Shown here: positions 17,192-28,843 of the stretch, one piece after another
How the letters are laid out: every line of letters starts with the position of its first letter
Numbering within the stretch: the first letter of the stretch is position 1
Source: Megaera sp965229545
Lineage (GTDB): Bacteria; Pseudomonadota; Alphaproteobacteria; Rickettsiales; Rickettsiaceae
NCBI GenBank assembly: GCA_965229545.1
Contig: OZ245887.1
Span: 806,001-870,000, forward strand
DNA length: 64,000 bases
Reading direction: 5' to 3'
Program-made: the position numbers and the translations under genes
The notes under the pieces: generated by a model
What the model saw: the letters and a program-made list of their open reading frames with translations, nothing else
What the model was told of the DNA's origin: nothing
Databases searched by the model: none

Positions 17192-20032
17192 TTAGTGGCT
17201 TTTAATTACTTTAGGCAAGGTAAACCAGATTGTAGTACCCATTCTTTTACTTTCGGCTTTTATCTTCCCGCCATGTACTTCAATAATTTTTTTACATACC
17301 GCAAGGCCTACTCCTCTTCCACCAGCAAAACTTTGGGTTCTAGAACTTACCGTAAACTCCTCAAATACTTCATCTAACTCATCAGGCGGAATCCCTATCC
17401 CCTCATCGCTAATGCTCAAGATTATCCCTTCATTCTCATTATCCCTTTTAAGATTAATGGCAATAGTTCCACTTTTGGCGTAATTAATACTATTGATAAT
17501 CAGGTTATCTATTACCTGACTTAGATAATATTTATCAATATTTAATACGATCCCTTCTTCAATATCTAGCTGCCAGTTTCTTGTTCTCTTCTCCGCTCCT
17601 TCTCGCCAACGAATAGTACTCTCTTCTTCATTCTCGTATAGCTTGCGGCAAAGTGTAACCCTATCTTCTACCAGCTGGCTGAAATCAGTAGGTGCTAGTT
17701 TTAAGTCATAACTTGGTTTATTCAGTTTTGAAAGACTCGATATATTCGCATCAAACACCTCAAGGCGAAGCGAGCTATCTAGTATTGTTTTAGCTGCTAT
17801 TTTTCGCTGCTCATCATTTAACTTATCATAATCCTGCAAAAGTACTTGAGCCATGCTTGATATCCCAGTCATCGGAGCGTGGTATTCATGGGTTATATTG
17901 CGAATAAACCGCCCCTTTAATGCTTCTGCCTCCCGGACCTGGTCCTTATACATATTTATCCTGCCGTTTAAATGCTCGTTCTTTTCTTCAGTTAGCTCCT
18001 GATGTTCCTGTTTTGGCTTTAAGAACAGGATTAATGTACTAATAAGTAATATCAGTAAATAAAATATCTTAAATTGCGATGAGACAAACTCAACATTATC
18101 TAAGTTACCCGGATAGTAATTAGTATAACATACACTTACTAATACAATTCCCGCTATAAAGTTAAATAACGACCATTGCCACTTACCTAAAGATGAAATG
18201 ATAACAATATTCATCATAAACACTATTAACTGCATTTCAGAAAATCTGCCGATTAATACCGTTAAAAAGGTAAAACAGATTAATACCCAGAACATAATCA
18301 GATTCCAGAATACTCCTACACATCTACTTTCCTTCCAGTTCCAAAGCCATAGCGGATAGCTAATCAGAATTGCCGAACTGCTAACTGCTATTGGATATAA
18401 TACATCGAGTATATCTAAGTGCTGAAGCCTATATTCTTCCGGTAATAAATTCGCCGTGGCAAACACAGAAAGCATCACATAAAAGCCAAGTATAGAAATT
18501 AACCCGTCACCTTTGGGGTAATTATTCTTATAAAACTCTATAAGATTAAAGGACCTAATATCCGACCATAGCTGCCCTAATAACCTTTTTCTTCCTTTGC
18601 GGATTTTAATTAACTCTCTATTATCCTTAATCCCAACCCAACCCCCGGGTTGTTTTAGCAAATAATGACTTCCCATTAGTACTATCAGATTTACTAACAT
18701 GCCCGCAGGAACAGAATTTCCAACTTTAATTTTTAACACATAATCCCACATTAAAACTGTTGAAATACCGGCTGCCATACCGATTATAACTGATTTCCCA
18801 CTACTTCTAAATCCAAAAACTGCTATGATAAATGGTACACTTACTACCGGCATGTAAAAAGAAGATGCAAAAAGAAACAACTCTAAAGCAGTGCCATTAT
18901 TCATGATGCACATAAAAATGGAGGTAGCACCTATAATCATTGAGATAACCCTAGTAAATAATAATCGATTATCGAATAATTTAATACCTAGAGGTTTACA
19001 AAAGTCATTAACAACTATTACTGCTGTAGAGTTAATATAAGAATCAATAGTAGAGAGAATCATTGCCATAATACCGGAAAGAAGCAAACCTTTAAGGCCA
19101 GGTATAAAATCAATATCAGAAATAAGATTGTTTATTATGTTATTTGCATCGGCATTTGGATGATTCGCTAGCATCAATATTGCAATCCAGCATACTAATA
19201 GCACCAGGATAAAACAGGTTACCGATGCTATACAAAATGAATTTCTTACTTGGTTAACATCCTTCGCCATCGATACCCTTTGGAAAAAAGCAGGATTAAA
19301 AGCAGGAATCGCACTCCAAAAAAATAACAATAAATAATGAAAGTTATTACTATCAGAAAAATCAAATACTTTTTTATGATCAAATAAAGGGTTATTCAAT
19401 AAAGTATCTGTTATTGCGTTAGTATCATTAACACTGTTTAATAAGATATATGCTACTATCGGTATTACCGCACAAAAAGTAATAAACTGAATTATGTCGG
19501 TAAAAGTAACAGATTTTATTCCGCCTAAAGAAGAATAAATGGTTACAATAACCCCGGCTATTAATATACCGTAAACATTAGGGATGCCTACATATTCAAA
19601 AACAAAAGCAGCAATTTTTAATTGAATCGCAATAATTCCGCTAACTCCTATAAAACTTGATATTGCCGTAATTATTCTAACTTTTTCACCAAACATATCT
19701 CCCATAGCTTCTGCGATGGAAAGCTTTCCCAAGAACTCTGCCATTCTTGGAGCGAAGAATAAGCCAATTAGTAATAAACATAAGGGATCACTAATTACTA
19801 CAACCCATATAAAATATAGACCTTTGCTATAAGATTCAGCAATAATAGTATAAAAAAATTCCCCACTTACCCAAGTAGCAACGATGGTAGCAATTATAGT
19901 TGCGGTGCTGAAATTTCTGTTGCCTACAGCATATTCTTTTATGTTAGTAACACCTCGGCTAGAAAACAAACCTAACCACAAATTAGCTATTAAAAACCCA
20001 ATAATAATCAATGAATCTAGTTCAAATGTCAT
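17192..20032 (-). CDS. Sodium:solute symporter-histidine kinase fusion
   Basis: This 946-residue protein joins a PutP-like sodium:solute symporter (residues 1 to about 460, many helices, opening with SLIIIGFLIANLWLGLF and the family stretch GNRNFSTATIIATIVATWVS) to a second membrane block (about 500-650). A coiled-coil linker and a histidine kinase end follow. The phosphoacceptor region reads RNITHEYHAPMTGISSM near residue 690 (the usual HELRTPL varies). The ATPase has N-box NLIINSINYA, DEGIGIPPDE and GRGVGLAVCKKI. It resembles CbrA-type sensors coupling transport to signalling. No response regulator is adjacent; a CtrA-type one lies at 45156. The transported solute is unknown. Confidence 0.9.
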   Translation of the reverse strand: MTFELDSLIIIGFLIANLWLGLFSSRGVTNIKEYAVGNRNFSTATIIATIVATWVSGEFFYTIIAESYSKGLYFIWVVVISDPLCLLLIGLFFAPRMAEFLGKLSIAEAMGDMFGEKVRIITAISSFIGVSGIIAIQLKIAAFVFEYVGIPNVYGILIAGVIVTIYSSLGGIKSVTFTDIIQFITFCAVIPIVAYILLNSVNDTNAITDTLLNNPLFDHKKVFDFSDSNNFHYLLLFFWSAIPAFNPAFFQRVSMAKDVNQVRNSFCIASVTCFILVLLVCWIAILMLANHPNADANNIINNLISDIDFIPGLKGLLLSGIMAMILSTIDSYINSTAVIVVNDFCKPLGIKLFDNRLLFTRVISMIIGATSIFMCIMNNGTALELFLFASSFYMPVVSVPFIIAVFGFRSSGKSVIIGMAAGISTVLMWDYVLKIKVGNSVPAGMLVNLIVLMGSHYLLKQPGGWVGIKDNRELIKIRKGRKRLLGQLWSDIRSFNLIEFYKNNYPKGDGLISILGFYVMLSVFATANLLPEEYRLQHLDILDVLYPIAVSSSAILISYPLWLWNWKESRCVGVFWNLIMFWVLICFTFLTVLIGRFSEMQLIVFMMNIVIISSLGKWQWSLFNFIAGIVLVSVCYTNYYPGNLDNVEFVSSQFKIFYLLILLISTLILFLKPKQEHQELTEEKNEHLNGRINMYKDQVREAEALKGRFIRNITHEYHAPMTGISSMAQVLLQDYDKLNDEQRKIAAKTILDSSLRLEVFDANISSLSKLNKPSYDLKLAPTDFSQLVEDRVTLCRKLYENEEESTIRWREGAEKRTRNWQLDIEEGIVLNIDKYYLSQVIDNLIINSINYAKSGTIAINLKRDNENEGIILSISDEGIGIPPDELDEVFEEFTVSSRTQSFAGGRGVGLAVCKKIIEVHGGKIKAESKRMGTTIWFTLPKVIKSH

Positions 20033-22678
20033 GTTTGTAAATATATTTTAAATTGTATAACAAATAGTTGATTTATGCACAATATATCAACTATTCATAA
20101 AAATAAAACAGGAATTTTGTACAATCTATTAATCGAAAGCTAAATATATATTATGGCGTTTTCATTTTGTAATCTATCGAGTAGTGCATACCACCTCCGC
20201 CAATAACAACTAGGGTTATTGTTATTGTATTATTACCTTGGACTAAATATGGTTTAAGGTCAATATTACTAGATCTGTTCCAAGTACAAGTATCGCCTAC
20301 GGTTACTGTACCTCCAGCAGATTTTGTTAAAGTGGCTGTCCCATTAGAATTATAAGATAATGCCGTAAAATTTCCTATCGAGATATTCCCATTCCCGCAG
20401 TTTAGGCTAGTAGATGGCGAACTATAAACAGCCGTATTATTTACTTTCACTAAAGCAAAATCATCGTTAGCCATTGCGGTAATTCTGAAATAATCAATAT
20501 TACTAACACTATCTGGTACATTAAAAGTTAGCGTAGAAGTATAAGTACCGGCAGATATGATATTTGTTCCTGTATAATCATACAAGCCAAGCGTTACATT
20601 ACCGGAATAATTACTGGAATTACTGGTAGTGCTTCGAGTATAGTTTGCCGGGAAAGTGTCAGTTCGGCTTACCAGAGTAATTTGGTAAGATTTACACTTA
20701 ACATTACTATAAATTCTATTGCCTGAGCTATCTTTGGTATATAATCGTGAAAAAATAAATGTTTTATTACTGCCGCTCGGATCTTTATCCTGGTCAGTAA
20801 CACTTGGAACGCACCAACACTGCAATGGAGCAACAGGAACCCAACCAACAGCACAGCTACCTGTTGCCATTTGTCCAACTGTTGTTTCCAGCCAGGCAGC
20901 ATATCCATCCTCCTGGCTACTATAATTACTTGTTGCAGGATACTTCGGTTGGGGAATATCAGTACATGAAATTCATTTCATAAGGAGTTTTATCCCTTAT
21001 AGCATATTTACTTTTATCATAGTTGTAACCAAAAAGAGCAGTATTAGTCGTACTTGTACAATTTGTTGTCTGGCATAAGTCCGCACCAGTTGGGCTTATA
21101 TAACAATGAATACCCGAATTACATGAACGAATAGTAACCCCCTCTCCCCCAGAAATAGCTGGCACACTATCTACGATGGTAGTACACCTACTAGTTTGCT
21201 CGGTAGTACACCTTGCAGTACCAGGATAAGAAACTAATTTGGTTAAAAAATTCTGGCAATTTACTACATCATTTACAGGAGTACAATTAACAGAATATGC
21301 TCCTGACGTAGTTACATTAGAATTAAAAGGATAATACTGGCTATCCGCCAGTGTGTTCCCCTAAACTAGCACTCGGTATGTAGCGATCACTACTTATATT
21401 AGAGATTTGGTATAAATCTGCATTTATTGGACTCGTATAGCAGTAAGCACCGGAACTACATGAATATATAGCAACTCCATTACCCAAACTATTATCAACA
21501 TTATTAGTGCAACCTGTAAGTTCCACAGCGTATCATACCTGGATATGCCGATAATTTTGCAATAAAATTCTCGCAATTGACAGTATTGCTATTTACAAGA
21601 TTTGTTAAAACACAAAGTGTGTCATTTTTTGGACATTTGTCAAGATCACGATTTTTAAGACATGCACGTTTACCACCTACATAATATTGATTATTAATAT
21701 ATTCTAACCCATATAAGTAGATAGCGTTCGTATTTACTGCTCCATTATTAACAGGGAAAATATTATTCAAATAAGTACCGTATCGACTTCCCGGATTTGG
21801 AGAATTAGACCAAGAAAACGGAGTTGTAGCTAAGGTACTATCAGTAACAAATGAATCAAAATTATACCCTGCTAAATTTACCGAACTTTGCAGGTTCGTA
21901 GGATTATAAACTGACTTTGGCTGGACTATGGCACTTGTTGAATCAGCGCCAGAAACAGCTTTAGCAATAAAAGTAGGTGTGTAATAACTACTGGTACATA
22001 GGATATCAACATTTGCGGGACTAGTACAATCATATACCTGAGGCTTTTTAAACTGTGCTCTATTTTCACAACCGATTAATGTATTCCCACTCCTTACGCA
22101 GATTTGTTTAGGATTCTGAGAAAACTTAAATACCGGATCAAATGCTGATACTCTTGAAATAGAAGCGACGTAGCGTGCTGATTTGCCATTTTTATCCGTG
22201 AGAGTCACAGTATCAGATACAACAGAAGACATATCAGAACTTGTTTGGATACGCGGAAAAGTAACTGAAACATCAGCTAATTCTGAAATATTGATCCCCC
22301 AAATCTCCTGACAAGAAGATGCAGTGCTAGGACAGTCAGCTAGATCATCCATAAAATAAGATTGCGGAGAAGAAGTAGAACCCATTCTTAAACCGTATAC
22401 CACCCGGAAACCGACTTTATTACAGTTAGCCCCAACGCAAGTGTTTGGTACAGGTAGTGCCGTTTGTGCACACGGAGTAGTACCATTACCACATTTTGGT
22501 AGAATATCAGTTTTGGCAGTAGCAGTGTGCAAATCTTTTGCCGTAGGAAAAGTTCCCGAATGTGCTATAACCACACATTTATCATTATTAACATCAGTAG
22601 TTACATTCTTTGGGCACAACGGAACAAAATTTTCATAAGTAATCCTTATAGAGTTTCTATTACTCCGGCCTTTAAATA

Positions 22679-22715
22679 TTGAACTAACATTAGAGAAATG
22701 ATATAATGATATAAT
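22679..22715 (+). promoter_or_regulatory. IS630 internal promoter with duplicated -10
   Basis: TTGAAC (22679-22684), 17 bases, TATAAT (22702-22707), then a second TATAAT eight bases on (22710-22715) created by the tandem 8-base repeat. The -35 lies inside the terminal inverted repeat. All copies with this end in the window share the promoter (for example 25763-25791); only this copy has the doubled -10. Confidence 0.75.
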
Positions 22716-22741
22716 GATATTGTATCAAGAGTAATAACAAA

Positions 22742-23773
22742 ATGTCTAATAAAAAATTATCACCAAGCGATCTCAAGATATTAAGAAAGAAAGCAGTGGA
22801 AGCAATAGTTATACATGGAATAAGCAAGAAACAAGCATCTATTACCTTTGGGTTTTCTAGGAGTTCTATATGGAAATATCTTAAAGAGTACAAAATTTAT
22901 AAGGAAGAAAGCTTTCGCTATAAGAAGCGAGGAGTAAAGGTAGGAACAGGATCTAAAATCAGTAAAAATCAAGAAGAGGAATTAAAATCTAAAATTTTAT
23001 CACATACACCTGATGAATTGGGAATGGATTATACGTTATGGAATAGTAAAGTGGTACAAGAATATATAGAATCCAATTACCTTTATCAGTATAACAGGCG
23101 TTCTATAAGAAAAATTATGAATAGATTGGGTTTTACGTCTCAAAAACCAATTAAATCAGCCTATCAACGTAATCCAGAGAAGATAAAAGAATGGTTAACA
23201 GTCACATATCCAGAAATCAAGTCTCGTGCAATGAAAGAAAGTGCTAGAATTTATTGGGGAGATGAAATGGGGATACAATCAACAGATAATCGAGGTAAAA
23301 CATATGGTCTTAAAGGCAAGACCCCAGCAATCAAGAGAAGTGGTTCAAGATTTAAATGTAATATGCTAGCTGCTATTAGTCCGCAAGGGTTTATGAACTG
23401 GATGGTATTTGAAGATAATTTTACCAGCAAAAAGTGTATTGAATTTTTAGGTAGACTTATCAGACAAATTAAGCAGAAAATATTTTTGATATTAGATAAT
23501 CATAGAGTGCATCACAGTAAAAAGGTAAAAGCTTATGTAGAAAGACATAAGGACAAGCTAGAATTGTTTTATTTACCATCATATTGTCCTGATATGAATC
23601 CACAAGAACTTGTAAACCAAGATGTCAAAGCTAACTCCAATAATTTTCGAGTACTAAAATCAGTAAAAGATTTAACAATTAATGTACGGTCCTATTTAAC
23701 ACAAATTCAGTTTAATGGTATAAAAATTCAAAATTATTTTAAAAAGAAAGAAATAGCTTATGCTACTATATAA
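22742..23773 (+). CDS. IS630-family transposase (copy 2)
   Basis: Intact 343-residue transposase with the same helix-turn-helix and D, D, E residues as copy 1. It has the common SRAMKES version of the variable site. It could be active and could supply transposase to damaged copies such as the one at 25818. Confidence 0.93.
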   Translation: MSNKKLSPSDLKILRKKAVEAIVIHGISKKQASITFGFSRSSIWKYLKEYKIYKEESFRYKKRGVKVGTGSKISKNQEEELKSKILSHTPDELGMDYTLWNSKVVQEYIESNYLYQYNRRSIRKIMNRLGFTSQKPIKSAYQRNPEKIKEWLTVTYPEIKSRAMKESARIYWGDEMGIQSTDNRGKTYGLKGKTPAIKRSGSRFKCNMLAAISPQGFMNWMVFEDNFTSKKCIEFLGRLIRQIKQKIFLILDNHRVHHSKKVKAYVERHKDKLELFYLPSYCPDMNPQELVNQDVKANSNNFRVLKSVKDLTINVRSYLTQIQFNGIKIQNYFKKKEIAYATI

Positions 23774-25746
23774 TGTTCAATATTTAAGGGCCAGAGTAAT
23801 AATAAAATTATTCTCCAAAGCTGAGATTACAGACGGCTCATTCCGAAGAGATGGCAACAATTTACCACTTGAATCCCTAGCACATATTTTTTGAATATAA
23901 GCTGTTTGAAAAGGAGACTGTATTGTCGGACAAAACGGCGGAGGATATGGTCCCATCGGGATATTTACGCACCCGTATATAGTATCATCAACTGCCCTAT
24001 TTATTTGTCCAATTGCCTTTAAAATAGAACCTATTGCATTACCTATCACCTCAATTAACTAACCCACATAACCAAGCAGATCTTTAATAACAGAAGAAAA
24101 AGTTGTTTGCCCATCATCACCTTTGCCAAAAAGCATATCAACTAAAGCGCCGAGTAATTGGCTAGGAGTCTGGGCAACCTGAACGGCCATATCTAAAAAA
24201 AACAGAAGTACTTTTATTACTGGATGTAAGGTGGCTGTTTTATGAGAGGATTGTTTATTTGGATCTAGATCCATAAGGTCAAAACCGTCTTTAAAACTTA
24301 AGAAAGCCGGATCTTTATATAAGCATAATTTAGGTGGAGAAAGTGTCACTGATAAACCATCATACCCGATTACTGGATCATCAGGAACTGTTTTTCCTTT
24401 AAAATCTAGATGTACACCCACAGTATATCCAAGATCTTGAGGAAAATTAGGAGATAAACCGGCAGGAATAGCAACTCTAGCACACATTCTGTGCAGCGGT
24501 ATCCCATATCCGCTAGCCAAGGTTACACACTGACCATCCCAATTCAGAGTGTTGTCTGTTGTCCAACAAGGCAAAGCGTTACATTGTTGGCCTCTAACCC
24601 TAATTTTGGGACTCATATAACTACTATCAGGTGTCTCTTCACCACATAAATTCTCGTAATAACCTATCCAGGAACCAGGATAACCCTTCTGAATCAAACA
24701 TGTGTGATCATCTCTTCCAGATTCTTTGTTCCAGGGAGGACAAACACTATCTCTATCAACACTTTTGTATGACCATCTCAATACATCGTTCCAATATTCC
24801 TTTCTTGTTTTATCACTATCACCACAATTACAAGGATCTGTAAAACAAGCACCTACTGCATCCCAGAATCCAGCATTAGCTGTAGTAATAGGGTTAGTAA
24901 TTAGCAATAAAATAATTAAAATGGATCTTTTTATCACTATCCCACCTTATGTAATATTATTCAATTCGTCATAGAGTGGCCCTACCCAATCTTCCGGTTG
25001 GTTACTAGGATATTGTCTTATAATTTTCTCATAGACTTCTATTTCTAATTTTCTTGATGATAAAAATCTTGTCATCCCTTGTAAGCCACCGATACTGAGT
25101 TCAGCTGCAATTATTCTTCCATCCTGTTTTATCAAAAACATCCTAGTATTAATGGTTAAAGTAGCTAATTTCTTTGCTTCAGCAGGGGTTAATTGGAGCA
25201 TACTTTCTAGATTAGGTATTTTAAATTCAGGCGGTATGATTATCTGAGTCCCCATTAGATTGAGCCAGTCTAATCCATGGCTATTTTTATACATATCCTC
25301 TAATATACGTATATTTATCGTATTAACAAAAAACACCATTAGCAGAAGCAATGTTTTGTGATATATCCGAAAGAATTGAAGAATAGCACCTCAAATTAAA
25401 TATTGCTGCCATATTATCAATCGCAAAAATTTCGGGCCTTCGCCAATTTTTACTAACAAATTTTGCATAAAGTATACGATAGCCGCCTTAACACTACGCA
25501 TCGTATTTAATCCATATTCAAATTCTGCAACAAATTTAACCTCTTTTGGAAAATATTTCTTTTTATATTCCACATCATCAAATTGTTGAACATTAATTGC
25601 TAATATCTCTCCAGGATTAACTATTGTCTCTTCTGCCGATTCAAAAATTTCATAACATAATCCACCTTCAATATATTCCTGTAAACGTCTTTTTATAATT
25701 TGGCCACTTTCAGAATCCTCTATGGCTTCAATTACTGTAGATATTA

Positions 25747-26872
25747 CTCCGGCCTTTAAATATTGAACTAACATTAGAGAAATGATATAATGATATTGTA
25801 TCAAGAGTAATAACAAAATGTCTAATAAAAAATTATCACCAAGCGATCTCAAGATATTAAGAAAGAAAGCAGTGGAAGCAATAGTTATACATGGAATAAG
25901 CAAGAAACAAGCATCTATTACCTTTGGGTTTTCTAGGAGTTCTATATGGAAATATCTTAAAGAGTACAAAATTTCTAAGGAAGAAAGCTTTCGCTATAAG
26001 AAGCGAGGAGTAAAGGTAGGAACAGGATCTAAAATCAGTAAAAATCAAGAAGAGGAATTAAAATCTAAAATTTTATCACATACACCTGATGAATTGGGAA
26101 TGGATTGTACGTTATGGAATAGTAAAGTGGTACAAGAATATATAGAATCCAATTACCTTTATCAGTATAACAGGCGTTCTATAAGAAAAATTATGAATAG
26201 ATTGGGTTTTACGTCTCAAAAACCAATTAAATCAGCCTATCAACGTAATCCAGAGAAGATAAAAGCATGGTTAACAGTCACATATCCAGAAATCAAGTCT
26301 CGTGCAATGAAAGAAAGTGCTAGAATTTATTGGGGAGATGAAATGGGGATACAATCAACAGATAATCGAGGTAAAACATATGGTCTTAAAGGCAAGACCC
26401 CAGCAATCAAGAGAAGTGGTTCAAGATTTAAATGTAATATGCTAGCTGCTATTAGTCCGCAAGGGTTTATGAACTGGATGGTATTTGAAGATAATTTTAC
26501 CAGCAAAAAGTGTATTGAATTTTTAGGTAGACTTATCAGACAAATTAAGCAGAAAATATTTTTGATATTAGATAATCATAGAGTGCATCACAGTAAAAAG
26601 GTAAAAGCTTATGTAGAAAGACATAAGGACAAGCTAGAATTGTTTTATTTACCATCATATTGTCCTGATATGAATCCATAAGAACTTGTAAACCAAGATG
26701 TCAAAGCTAACTCCAATAATTTTCGAGTACTAAAATCAGTAAAAGATTTAACAATTAATGTACGGTCCTATTTAACACAAATTCAGTTTAATGGTATAAA
26801 AATTCAAAATTATTTTAAAAAGAAAGAAATAGCTTATGCTACTATATAATGTTCAATATTTAAAGGCCAGAG
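25747..26872 (+). mobile_element. IS630-family element, copy 3 (defective)
   Basis: The 1126-base unit has the standard ends and TA at both sides (25745-25746, 26873-26874). It is inserted in the virB4-like gene in the opposite orientation. Removing it with one TA joins IPKEKRKLL directly to ISTVIEAIEDSE in the same frame, so the insertion came after the gene was still continuous here. Confidence 0.92.
25818..26846 (+). pseudogene. IS630-family transposase (copy 3), nonsense
   Basis: It matches the other copies except for a few substitutions (for example KISKEES, MDCTLW, KIKAWL) and a CAA to TAA change that stops it at 26679-26681, right after CPDMNP. The lost part begins with the catalytic Glu (PQE in other copies), so the truncated protein should be inactive. 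The sequence past the stop is otherwise unchanged, so the mutation is recent. Confidence 0.92.
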
Positions 26873-28525
26873 TAATAATTTTCGTTTCTCCTTAGGAATT
26901 GTAAAAATCTGGTCACTAATTACCTTTAGCAAAGCTAACTCCGGCTCTTTTAGAGGATCAAAATGATGTTTTGATAAAATTGTAAAAAATGTAAAACAAA
27001 AAGCACGGTTTTTTTCATTATCTTCCAAACATAAAGGATTAAACAAATTTTTATCCTTCTGAATCCATGTGCCTCCTTTAGCTTTTATATAAAGGCTAGA
27101 ATCTGAGTCATCAACTATATGGAGTATAGTCGGTTTGTATTTATCAGCTTCTGAAAGTAAAAAATTAAGCAAAGTGGTCCGTCCTGACTTTTCCACTCCC
27201 AAGATACAAGTATTACTATTCCCTTCAGTATCATGAAAATTCATAAAATAAGGTGTTCCCCCTCTCAGTTCTAAGTAAAGTAATGGCCCTACCCCATGGA
27301 TTATATTGATTACCGGTAGGAAAATTATGGAGTGAAGCAAGTGCTGCAGTATTATCTAAAATTGTTGGTGACATTCTAGAAAGAAAAGCAAAATTTCCAG
27401 GTAATTGCGCCCAAAAAGTTTTTTCTAAATTAATATCTTCTCTTACATGCACTATCCCAATTTTTGCAAGTGTATCAGAAGCTTGTTTAACTTGTTTGTT
27501 AAGTTGTTTAGCATCATCTCCTATTATCATACAGGATATTTGTTGATGGCAAAAATAATTTTTATCATCAGTTTCTTGTAAAATTTTATCTAAACCGCTA
27601 AGAGATTTTAGCTCAGTATCACCGCCAATATCGGCTATATAAGCCTGTTCTGTAAATAATAGGGTTACTTTACTTTTATCAACAAAATAAAAAACTTCAG
27701 TTGCAACCATTTCTACAGGAATCTGCAAAAATTTATCTAAAGCATCGGAAGATACCTCTTGATATTCTTTTATAGATAGCAACGCAGCAAATTTTTTACC
27801 ATTATCACCTATTACTTCTATCATGTCATTACCAACTGTGTACTGATGAGAAGAAAGGGCAATTGAAATATCGGTCACCGGCAATATACACTGCTCTTCA
27901 TTAAGCTGCATAATTCTTCTAAATAAAAACATCAAATCAGAATAGCAGTGCTCTTCTTCTATTCTAATGCCTAGTTTTTCAGCTCCATACTCTTCCAGAT
28001 CCAATATTAACTTATCAACAGTTGCACTCAAAGTTTTAACTGCTTTAGCAAAATAGCTAATTTCAAAATCTACAATTTTACTAGCCGAAAGTGAATTAAT
28101 TAGCGAATTAAAATTCTTCAGTTTTAGCTCTGGGGCGTCGTGAAGAACACTAATGTATAAACAATTAACAAACTTATCATGCCAATAATTTTTGTTTTTC
28201 CATATCTCATGAATATTTGCTGAAAATACGTTATTGTAGGGTGCGGTATCATCAAGATTTGCTTTACGTCTTATATTGTATGAATCCAAAAAGCTAGTTT
28301 ATCTCCTTCAACATTATTTCTAATAGCACTTCTTACAACTCCTCGAAGGTTGGAAAGTTGCTTACTAATCCTTTCTGAGTTAATACCATTAATCTGCAAA
28401 ATCTGTAATAGTTCACCGTTTTTAGTAAGTAAAGTATTTTTATCATAATGGCATGCGATAGGTATAAAGTCTTCTGACAAAGCGTTATAAAGACCTTTAT
28501 CTATTTTTTGCTTAATAAACGACAC

Positions 28526-28843
28526 ATCCGTCCTTCTTAAATAATTGTGATCGAAAATTATCTTCTTTAATGCCTGAAACCGGCCGATCTTGAGTTATTA
28601 AAGAATATAACGACTATTGAGTATGACAGTAAGTTGTTTTAAATTAAAATTATTAGTTGTAAAAACAGTTCAATTCAATAGCAGTTGTCGCAACGATGCT
28701 ATAGTAGCATTACGAGACTCCGCTAAATATGTAAGAATTTTTAAGAAAAATAGAGAAAAAGCTATGGTAATATCAAACAAGTCCCACAAAGAAAGATAAC
28801 CTTTAAAGGCAAATTTAATATTGATTACCAAATTAAGCAGATA
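28526..28843. other. Gap between virB4 remnant and MFS gene
   Basis: This 318-base stretch separates the virB4-like start from the end of the MFS gene. No virB3 is visible where the usual virB3-virB4 order would place it. A plus-strand frame at 28617-28799 (60 codons, containing NDAIVALRDSAKYVRIF) has no family I recognise and is not called. The AAGGACGG before GTG 28525 is the virB4 ribosome binding site. Confidence 0.4.

Larger units (their letters stand above)
22663..23796 (+). mobile_element. IS630-family element, copy 2
   Basis: The same inverted ends as copy 1, flanked by TA at 22661-22662 and 23797-23798. It is 1134 bases, 8 longer than the others, because ATATAATG is tandemly repeated in the promoter region. 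It lies opposite to the virB6-like gene, and deleting it with one TA restores that gene's reading frame (ENNFIINRNSIRITYENF). Confidence 0.93.
20151..24937 (-). pseudogene. Giant virB6-like secretion gene, ruined
   Basis: With IS630 copy 2 removed, fragments join into one ~1200-residue reading. A signal peptide (MIKRSILIILLLITNPITT) leads a Cys-rich domain to an in-frame TAG at 24059-24061. The same frame then continues through GCVNIPMGPYPPPFC and, across the IS630 site, into RITYENFVPLCPKNVT and CQEIWGINISELADV. At least three frameshifts follow (near 21536, 21345 and 20965) before the last fragment (20151-20945) ends YSIDYKMKTP. Two tandem Cys-rich modules are present. The PPFC motif and the position after virB4 suggest the extracellular part of an Rvh/VirB6 protein; no TrbL-type membrane core remains. 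The family call is tentative, the breakage certain. Confidence 0.55.
24947..28525 (-). pseudogene. virB4: virB4-like secretion ATPase, ruined
   Basis: The gene starts at GTG 28525 (SFIKQKIDKGLYNAL) after AAGGACGG and, without IS630 copy 3, spans about 820 codons, normal for VirB4. Frameshifts lie near 28280 (WIHT then IRRKANLDD), near 27270, near 25430 and near 25330. The CagE-like N-terminal half includes GNFAFLSRMSPT. The P-loop reads LGVEKSGRTTLLNFL, where Arg replaces the Walker A Lys. The Walker B region reads FAIDNMAAIFN instead of a DE pair. The C-terminal end has FLIKQDGRIIAAELSIGG and DWVGPL. This resembles the second, P-loop-degenerate VirB4 paralogue of Rickettsia. The virB6-like gene follows ten bases downstream. 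Confidence 0.82.

Noticed and set aside
20151..24937. TraN-like conjugation protein (F-type)
   Set aside because: Cys-rich, but the PPFC motif, the position after virB4 and the QEIWG segment fit a P-type VirB6-like gene better.
25391..25969. 192-codon minus-strand protein
   Set aside because: Chimera of the IS630 end read antisense and a virB4 fragment; not a real gene.
28617..28799. 60-codon plus-strand frame
   Set aside because: No family, no clear ribosome site, low complexity; its NDAIVALRD resembles omega only by chance over a few residues.
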